Of a stretch of 64,000 nucleotides of DNA, positions 58,981 through 64,000 are shown piece by piece. Position 1 is the stretch's first letter, and each line of letters starts with the position of its first letter. The DNA comes from Trebonia kvetii (GTDB taxonomy: Bacteria; Actinomycetota; Actinomycetes; Streptosporangiales; Streptosporangiaceae): contig NZ_RPFW01000010.1 in the NCBI RefSeq assembly GCF_007827045.1, positions 146,261 through 210,260 of the forward strand. Reading direction: 5' to 3'. The position numbers were made by a program, and so were the translations under genes. The notes beneath the pieces are model-generated. The model was not told the DNA's origin and searched no databases. It saw only the letters and a program-made list of their open reading frames with translations.

Positions 58981-59472
58981 CTAGAGCGACTCGTGATCGA
59001 CGAAGCGCTTGCGGGAGCGCTCCACCTCAACCTCGGCCGCGTCGCGGCCCGCCCAGTGCGAGCCCTCGACGGACTTGCCGGGCTCCAGGTCCTTGTAGAC
59101 CTCGAAGAAGTGCTGGATCTCCAGCCGGTCGAACTCAGGCACGTCCGTGATGTCCTGCAGATGGGCCATCCGCGGGTCGCTCGCCGGGACGCAAAGGACC
59201 TTGTCGTCCGGCCCCTTTTCGTCGGTCATCTGGAACATCCCGATGACCCGCGCGGTGACCAGGCAACCGGGAAATGTCGGCTCTTCAAGCAGCACGAGCG
59301 CGTCAAGCGGGTCACCGTCTCCGCCCAGGGTGTCCTCGATGAACCCGTAGTCGGCCGGGTACCTGGTCGAGGTGAACAGCATGCGGTCAAGCCTGATCCG
59401 GCCGGTCCGGTGATCGACCTCGTACTTGTTCCGCTGACCTCGGGGGATCTCGATAACCACTTCGACGTTCAT
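58981..59472 (-). CDS. ppa: inorganic pyrophosphatase, family I
   Basis: A 163-residue soluble enzyme hydrolysing pyrophosphate to phosphate. Signature DGDPLDALVL supplies the metal-binding Asp triad; YPADYGFIEDTLG and KDLEPGKSVEG are conserved. The C-terminal GSHWAGRDAAEVEVERSRKR is typical of actinobacterial forms. It is divergent from dacB with 140 bp between, as in mycobacteria (Rv3628/Rv3627c). It complements the membrane-bound HppA in the same window. Confidence 0.95.
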   Translation of the reverse strand: MNVEVVIEIPRGQRNKYEVDHRTGRIRLDRMLFTSTRYPADYGFIEDTLGGDGDPLDALVLLEEPTFPGCLVTARVIGMFQMTDEKGPDDKVLCVPASDPRMAHLQDITDVPEFDRLEIQHFFEVYKDLEPGKSVEGSHWAGRDAAEVEVERSRKRFVDHESL

Positions 59473-59612
59473 GAATCACTCCACGCGTTAGTTTTCTGAT
59501 TTACTCCATTGTCGCCCGTCGCAGCGGCGGACGAGGACGGCGGGTCCTCCGGGGAGGACGACAGCCCGCGGTGCGCGCTCTAAGCTGTGCACACCCGCAT
59601 CCCGTGAAAGGT

Positions 59613-61070
59613 ATGTTCGTGCGCCGTACCCGGATCACGGCCCTGGCTACGCTCGCCCTGGTAAACGTGTTCACGCTCGCCGCGGGGCTGGTCGTGGCGC
59701 ACATGCTGCCGCCGCGTCTCGCACGGCTGCATGTCCCGCTGACCGCCGCGGCGCCTGTAATCAAGGCCACATCGGTACTGGCCCCCGCGGGGACGGCCGG
59801 GGGCCAGGCGCAGGCCGCCGGGATGCCCACCGCCAAGGGACTGCTCGACATGCTTTCTGCGGCGCTGCCCGCGGCCGATACCGGCGGAAACGTCGGCATT
59901 GAGGTGGCCGACGCGGCGTCCGGGCGAGTGCTCTACTCGGCCAACGCGACCGCGACCGCCACCCCCGCGTCCACCACCAAGGTGCTGACGGCGGTGGCCG
60001 CGCTCGCCGCGCTCGGGCCCGACGCGCGCTTCAGCACCGTCGTCCGCCAGGTTGGCGGCAGCATCGTGCTGGCGGGAGGCGGCGACCCCACGCTGGCCGT
60101 GCATGGATACCCCTCCTCCGATTACCCGCAGCCGGCCACTCTCGCCCGGCTCGCGACGAGCACCGCTAAGGCACTCAAGTCACAGGGGCACCGGTCCGTC
60201 CGGCTAGGGTATGACACCTCGCTGTACACCGGGTCCGACATGGCGGCGGGATGGACCTACGGGCTGGTCTCCACGGGAAATGTCACACCGGTCGTCTCTC
60301 TCGAGGTCGACCAGGGACGGCTGACGACCGGCGGCGAGCCTCAGGACAAGGACGACCCGGTGAACTTCCGGCCGCGGACGACCTACCCGGCGGGCATGGC
60401 CGCGAGCGCATTCGCCGCGCAGCTAGAAAAGAACGGCATCACCGTCACCGGCGCACCGGAGCGGGCCACCGCGCCGGCGTCCGCCCGGGTGCTCGCGCGC
60501 GTCAGCTCGCCGCCGCTTGTCCAGATCGCCGAGCAGATGCTGCTCGAGTCGAACAACGTGATCGCGGAGAACCTGGCGCGGCACGTGGCGATCGCACTCG
60601 GCATGCCCGCCACGTTCACCGGCGCGGCCGCCGCCGAGGTCCGCGAACTGCGGCGGCTTGGCATCACGACGCCGGTCAGCCTGGTCGACGGCAGCGGCCT
60701 GTCGCCGCAGGACGGCATCGCGCCGCAGACCCTGGTGCGCGCGATCGCGGTCGCCGCGCGCACGCCGAGGCTGTCGGGCGCCATCACCGGCCTGCCTGTC
60801 GCCGGCTTCAACGGGACGCTGTCCAAGGGCGGCAGCGTCTTCGGCGGAATCGGCGGCATCGCCCGCGGGTCGGCGCGCGGCGTCGTGCGAGCCAAGACCG
60901 GCAACCTGGCGACCGTGGCGACGCTGGCGGGCCTCGCCTACGACAAGGACGGCAGGCTGCTGTTTTTCGCGATCATGGCACCCCAGGTGCCGACCGCGCT
61001 GCAGCTGCAGCAGGCGGCAGACGACATCGACGCGGCGGCCGCCGGGCTCGCCACGTGCGGCTGCCGCTGA
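59613..61070 (+). CDS. dacB: D-alanyl-D-alanine carboxypeptidase, PBP4/S13 type
   Basis: A 485-residue exported enzyme. The basic start MFVRRTR and a hydrophobic helix (about 8-30) form a signal or anchor. Active-site motifs are SxxK in TPASTTKVLTA, SxN in LESNNVIAEN and KTG in VRAKTGNLATV. It trims the terminal D-Ala from peptidoglycan stems or acts as an endopeptidase. ATG 59613 follows GAAAGG; an upstream ATG at 59571 has no ribosome site. It is first of a plus-strand run with DUF2342, tilS and hpt. Confidence 0.92.
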   Translation: MFVRRTRITALATLALVNVFTLAAGLVVAHMLPPRLARLHVPLTAAAPVIKATSVLAPAGTAGGQAQAAGMPTAKGLLDMLSAALPAADTGGNVGIEVADAASGRVLYSANATATATPASTTKVLTAVAALAALGPDARFSTVVRQVGGSIVLAGGGDPTLAVHGYPSSDYPQPATLARLATSTAKALKSQGHRSVRLGYDTSLYTGSDMAAGWTYGLVSTGNVTPVVSLEVDQGRLTTGGEPQDKDDPVNFRPRTTYPAGMAASAFAAQLEKNGITVTGAPERATAPASARVLARVSSPPLVQIAEQMLLESNNVIAENLARHVAIALGMPATFTGAAAAEVRELRRLGITTPVSLVDGSGLSPQDGIAPQTLVRAIAVAARTPRLSGAITGLPVAGFNGTLSKGGSVFGGIGGIARGSARGVVRAKTGNLATVATLAGLAYDKDGRLLFFAIMAPQVPTALQLQQAADDIDAAAAGLATCGCR

Positions 61071-61148
61071 CGCGACACCGCGGGCGCACGCGGCAGGCGC
61101 GACACGGCAGGCACTGGGTGGCCTCTGCCACTCACTCCGGCGAGCACG

Positions 61149-61154
61149 TACGGT
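61149..61154 (+). promoter_or_regulatory. possible leaderless promoter (-10 TACGGT)
   Basis: TACGGT ends 6 bp before GTG 61161 and no Shine-Dalgarno sequence is present. This fits leaderless initiation common in actinobacteria. No clear -35. Confidence 0.35.
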
Positions 61155-61160
61155 AGGAAC

Positions 61161-62285
61161 GTGAGCAGCGCACAGATGATCGACTGGGACACCGCGATCT
61201 CCACCGGCGTCCGGTTCGCCAAGCAAGGGCCTCAGGTAAGCCTCGCGGACGCCCGCGCGGTGGTAGCGGAACTGCGCGGCCTGACCGCCGTTGTCCAACA
61301 GCCAGTACGCGAGGTGACCGGGCTGACCAGCCAGGGTTCCGTCGGGCCGGTCGCCGTGGTTGACAGGCCGGGCTGGATCAGGGCGAACGTGGGCGGGTTC
61401 CGGGTGGTGCTCGAACCGCTCGCGGAAAAGCTCGCCGAGCGCGGCAATGCCGTGCCCGCGGCGGGTTCCGTCATCGGAACGGTCGGCTCCCGGGTCACCG
61501 GCGCGCAGGCGGGCCTGATCCTGGCTTACCTCTCTTCCCGCGTGCTCGGCCAGTACGAGCTGTTCCTGCCGCCGGGCGAGGGAGGCGGCACGCCGTCCGC
61601 CAACGGACTCAACGGCGCGGCGGCGAACGGCAGCTCCCCGGGTGTCGGCCGTCTCACCCTTGTCGCGCCCAACATCGTCATGGTCGAGCGCGATCTCGGC
61701 GTCGACCCGCACGACTTCAGGCGCTGGGTCTGCCTGCACGAGGAGACGCACCGGGTGCAGTTCACCTCGGTGCCGTGGCTGCGCGGCTACGTCCAGGGCA
61801 TGATGACCGAGTTCCTGCTCGCCTCCGACCTGGACCCGGGCGCGATCATCGACAGGCTGCGGTCGGCCGCGGGCGCGGTCGCGGGCGCGGTGCGCGGCGG
61901 CGACGGCGAGAGCCTCGTCGAGGCGATGCAGACGCCGGCTCAGCGGGCGCTGCTCGACAAGCTGACCGCCGTGATGACCCTGGTCGAGGGGCACGGCGAC
62001 TACGTGATGGACGCGGTGGGGCCGCAGGTGGTCCCGTCGGTGGCCGAGATCAGGGAGAAGTTCTCGCAGCGGCGCGGCTCGACCGGCCGGATGGAGCAGA
62101 TCCTGCGCCGCATTCTCGGCATCGACCTGAAGATGAAGCAGTATGAGCAGGGCTCGCAGTTCGTCGCCACGGTGGTGGCGGAGGCGGGGATGGACGGGTT
62201 CAACAAGGTGTGGACCTCGCCGGATACGCTGCCCACCCGTGCCGAGATCAGCAACCCGCGCGAATGGCTTGAGCGGGTCGCCTGA
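61161..62285 (+). CDS. DUF2342 zinc-dependent metalloprotease-like protein
   Basis: A 374-residue protein of the DUF2342 family (also labelled F420-biosynthesis-associated). The zincin motif HEETH (in CLHEETHRVQF) lies near residue 195 and the third-ligand region is EGHGDYVMD. An Asn/Gly/Ser-rich insert (about 138-160) is a flexible loop. Despite the label, a link to F420 synthesis is not evident from this locus. Position between dacB and tilS matches mycobacterial Rv3626c. Confidence 0.88.
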   Translation: MSSAQMIDWDTAISTGVRFAKQGPQVSLADARAVVAELRGLTAVVQQPVREVTGLTSQGSVGPVAVVDRPGWIRANVGGFRVVLEPLAEKLAERGNAVPAAGSVIGTVGSRVTGAQAGLILAYLSSRVLGQYELFLPPGEGGGTPSANGLNGAAANGSSPGVGRLTLVAPNIVMVERDLGVDPHDFRRWVCLHEETHRVQFTSVPWLRGYVQGMMTEFLLASDLDPGAIIDRLRSAAGAVAGAVRGGDGESLVEAMQTPAQRALLDKLTAVMTLVEGHGDYVMDAVGPQVVPSVAEIREKFSQRRGSTGRMEQILRRILGIDLKMKQYEQGSQFVATVVAEAGMDGFNKVWTSPDTLPTRAEISNPREWLERVA

Positions 62286-62287
62286 CC

Positions 62288-63250
62288 GTGGGCGGCGCCC
62301 TGTCCCCGGCCGTGGCCTCGGTGCGCAACGCGGTACGCGCCGCGGTTGACGGCCTCGCGCCCGGAGACCTGGTGCTCGCCGCCTGCTCTGGCGGCCCCGA
62401 TTCGCTGGCGCTCGCCGCCGCGCTCGGCTTCGTGGCACCGCGCGCTGGCCTGCGGGCGGGGGCGGTCACCGTCGATCACGGCCTGCAGCCGGGCTCGGCG
62501 GACCGTGCGGCGGAGGTGACGGCGGCGCTGCGCGGCCTCGGCCTCGACCCGGTGCGCGCGGTGACCGTGACCGTCGACGGTCCTGGAGGCCCGGAGGCGG
62601 CGGCGCGCGCGGCCAGGTACACCGCGCTCGAGAAGGCGGCGGCGGACCTCGGCGCGAACGCCGTCCTGCTCGGCCACACCCTCGACGACCAGGCGGAGAC
62701 GGTTCTGCTCGGGCTCGCCAGGGGCTCGGGACCGCGGTCGCTCGCGGGCATGCCGGCGCGGCGCGGTATCTTCCTGCGGCCGCTGCTCGGCGTGCGCCGG
62801 ACGGTCACCGACGCGGCGTGCGCGGCGCTCGGCCTCAGCCCGTGGACGGACCCGCATAATTCTGACCGCCGGTTCGCCAGGGTCCGGGTCAGGCTCGACG
62901 CGCTGCCCGCGCTCGAGGACGCGCTCGGTCCCGGAGTGGCGGAGGCCCTGGCGCGGACCGCCGGCCAGCTGCGGGATGATGCGGAGGTGCTGGAAGAGAT
63001 CGCAGACGCCGAACGGGTTCGTGGTGACTCCCCACTGTCCGCAGCCTCGCTCGCGGCGCTGCCCGCGGCCGTGCGGACCCGGGTGCTGCGCTCGGCTGCC
63101 CTCGCGGCGGGGTGCCCGGCGGGTGCGCTGACCGCGGCGCACGTCGCGAGCATCGAGGAACTGGTCACCGCCTGGCACGGCCAGCGCGGTGTTGACCTAC
63201 CGGGCGGCGTCCGGGCACAGCGCCGGTCCGGCCTGATTCTCTTCGGCTGA
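62288..63250 (+). CDS. tilS: tRNA(Ile)-lysidine synthase
   Basis: A 320-residue N-type ATP pyrophosphatase. The PP-loop is SGGPDS at 34-39, followed by VTVDHGLQPGS and LGHTLDDQAETVLL. It modifies C34 of the CAU tRNA to lysidine so that it reads AUA. Only the catalytic domain and a short helical extension are present, as in other actinobacteria. GTG 62288 begins 2 bp after the DUF2342 stop. It is essential in most bacteria. Confidence 0.93.
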   Translation: MGGALSPAVASVRNAVRAAVDGLAPGDLVLAACSGGPDSLALAAALGFVAPRAGLRAGAVTVDHGLQPGSADRAAEVTAALRGLGLDPVRAVTVTVDGPGGPEAAARAARYTALEKAAADLGANAVLLGHTLDDQAETVLLGLARGSGPRSLAGMPARRGIFLRPLLGVRRTVTDAACAALGLSPWTDPHNSDRRFARVRVRLDALPALEDALGPGVAEALARTAGQLRDDAEVLEEIADAERVRGDSPLSAASLAALPAAVRTRVLRSAALAAGCPAGALTAAHVASIEELVTAWHGQRGVDLPGGVRAQRRSGLILFG

Positions 63251-63309
63251 ATTGTTTCCGACTGGCAGTGCTTTCGACTGGCCTGTGACTTGATGAAGGG
63301 AGCGGGAAC

Positions 63310-63876
63310 GTGGACGCTGGTGACATGGGGCCCGCGCTGAAAGAGGTGCTCATCACCGCCGAGCAGCTCAGCAAGCGGACCGAGGAACTGGCCGCGCAGA
63401 TCGACGCCGATTACGCCGGCCGCGAACTGCTGCTCGTCGGCGTGCTCAAGGGGGCGGTCATGGTGATGGCCGACCTGGCCCGCGCCATGCACCTGCCGGT
63501 GCAGATGGACTGGATGGCCGTGTCGTCGTACGGCTCGGGCACCAAGTCGTCCGGCGTCGTCCGCATCCTGAAGGACCTGGACGCGGACATCAGCGGCAGG
63601 CACGTGCTGATCGTCGAGGACATCATCGACTCCGGCCTGACCCTGTCCTGGCTGGTGGGCAACCTCAAGTCGCGTGATCCCGCCTCCGTTGCGATCGCCG
63701 CGATGCTGCGCAAGCCGTCATCGGCGCAGATGGACATCGAGGTGGCGTACACCGGATTCGACGTGCCCGACGAGTTCGTGGTTGGCTACGGGCTGGACTA
63801 CGCCGAGCGCTACCGTAACCTTCCTTTCATCGGGACGCTGGCCCCCGAGGTGTACGGGGGGAACACATCCCGCTGA
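63310..63876 (+). CDS. hpt: hypoxanthine (guanine) phosphoribosyltransferase
   Basis: A 188-residue purine-salvage enzyme. The PRPP motif is VLIVEDIIDSGLTL near residue 100, the flexible-loop region VSSYGSGTKSSG precedes it, and the base-binding VGYGLDYAERYRNLPFIG closes the fold. GTG 63310 follows GAAGGGAG. tilS-hpt-ftsH is the usual order in Gram-positive bacteria and actinobacteria. Confidence 0.95.
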   Translation: MDAGDMGPALKEVLITAEQLSKRTEELAAQIDADYAGRELLLVGVLKGAVMVMADLARAMHLPVQMDWMAVSSYGSGTKSSGVVRILKDLDADISGRHVLIVEDIIDSGLTLSWLVGNLKSRDPASVAIAAMLRKPSSAQMDIEVAYTGFDVPDEFVVGYGLDYAERYRNLPFIGTLAPEVYGGNTSR

Positions 63877-63959
63877 AGAAAGCGTTGATGTACCGTCAGG
63901 TAATCACTGTGCGTTGTGCACGGTCGGCCTTGCGGGCCGGCGGTGTGAGGGAATAAAGC

Positions 63960-64000
63960 ATGGCACGCAGGCAGTGCCGCCGGTGGTCGGCGGGACGTGA
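63960..64000 (+). CDS. 5' end of the next gene, cut by the window edge
   Basis: ATG 63960 with GAGGGA about 9 bp upstream opens a frame of 13 codons beginning MARRQCRRWSAGR. The basic start would suit a membrane protein N-terminus. ftsH is expected here by gene order, but these residues do not match the FtsH N-terminus I know, so no name is given. Confidence 0.35.
   Translation, partial: MARRQCRRWSAGR

Noticed and set aside
63960..64000. Naming the last partial gene ftsH
   Set aside because: Gene order suggests it, but the 13 visible residues do not match the FtsH start I know.

Overview
The window is chromosomal DNA from a high-GC actinomycete. Evidence is strong G/C bias at third codon positions, many GTG starts, WhiB, BldG and MarP homologues, and gene orders I recognise from memory in both Mycobacterium tuberculosis and Streptomyces. 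The taxon cannot be fixed from sequence alone; the XRE/DUF397 pair and the DUF6230/DUF6114 pairs suggest a sporulating, Streptomyces- or Streptosporangiales-like lineage. Layout, left to right: 1-690 is a scar where a 5'-truncated alpha/beta hydrolase meets a TetR tail. 0.77-7.6 kb has a methyltransferase, an NDMA-type alcohol dehydrogenase, then nth, NUDIX, marP, DUF309, ephE-like hydrolase and a Holin-X membrane protein, close to the Rv3674c-Rv3669 order. 8.3-14.7 kb has a DUF1998 helicase, bldG, its anti-sigma partner and the proton-pumping pyrophosphatase, as in Streptomyces. 14.7-19.2 kb has serB, an ABC ATPase, a slipin and a membrane Rieske protein. 19.3-29.1 kb is a potassium region: kdpDE and two KimA-like APC transporters that each end in an apparent OB-fold domain, enclosing a DUF397/XRE/methyltransferase cluster. 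29.2-33.1 kb is an accessory region with two head-to-head DUF6230-DUF6114 gene pairs around an alpha/beta hydrolase and an IS21 istB remnant next to tRNA-Ser. 33.2-39.7 kb is core: tRNA-Ser, SRP RNA, dnaX, ebfC, recR, ask, asd. 39.9-43.8 kb is a redox pair: a haem-type membrane protein with 28 octapeptide repeats and a NuoF-like flavo-iron-sulfur protein. 44.2-56.6 kb has tRNA-Pro, a metallophosphoesterase, a GatB/YqeY protein, a class A PBP, whiB4, two Get3-like ATPases, a second slipin, a 51-residue protein, RidA, NUDIX, a metallo-beta-lactamase-fold hydrolase and crp, close to the Rv3688c-Rv3676 order. 57.0-64.0 kb has a zinc-finger protein behind a perfect palindrome, a TPR-like protein, then ppa, dacB, a DUF2342 metalloprotease, tilS, hpt and the start of one more gene. 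How the genes work together: HppA and Ppa both remove pyrophosphate; KdpDE sits beside transporters it may control; Ask and Asd feed lysine, threonine and diaminopimelate, the last being used in the wall built and trimmed by the PBP and DacB. Most novel-looking points: a dispersed G6/C6 palindromic element that also lies in frame inside two genes, the OB-fold-tailed KimA pair, the octapeptide-repeat redox couple, the mirrored DUF6230/DUF6114 pairs, and several perfect palindromes at promoters. No CRISPR array, rRNA, intact transposon or prophage was seen.
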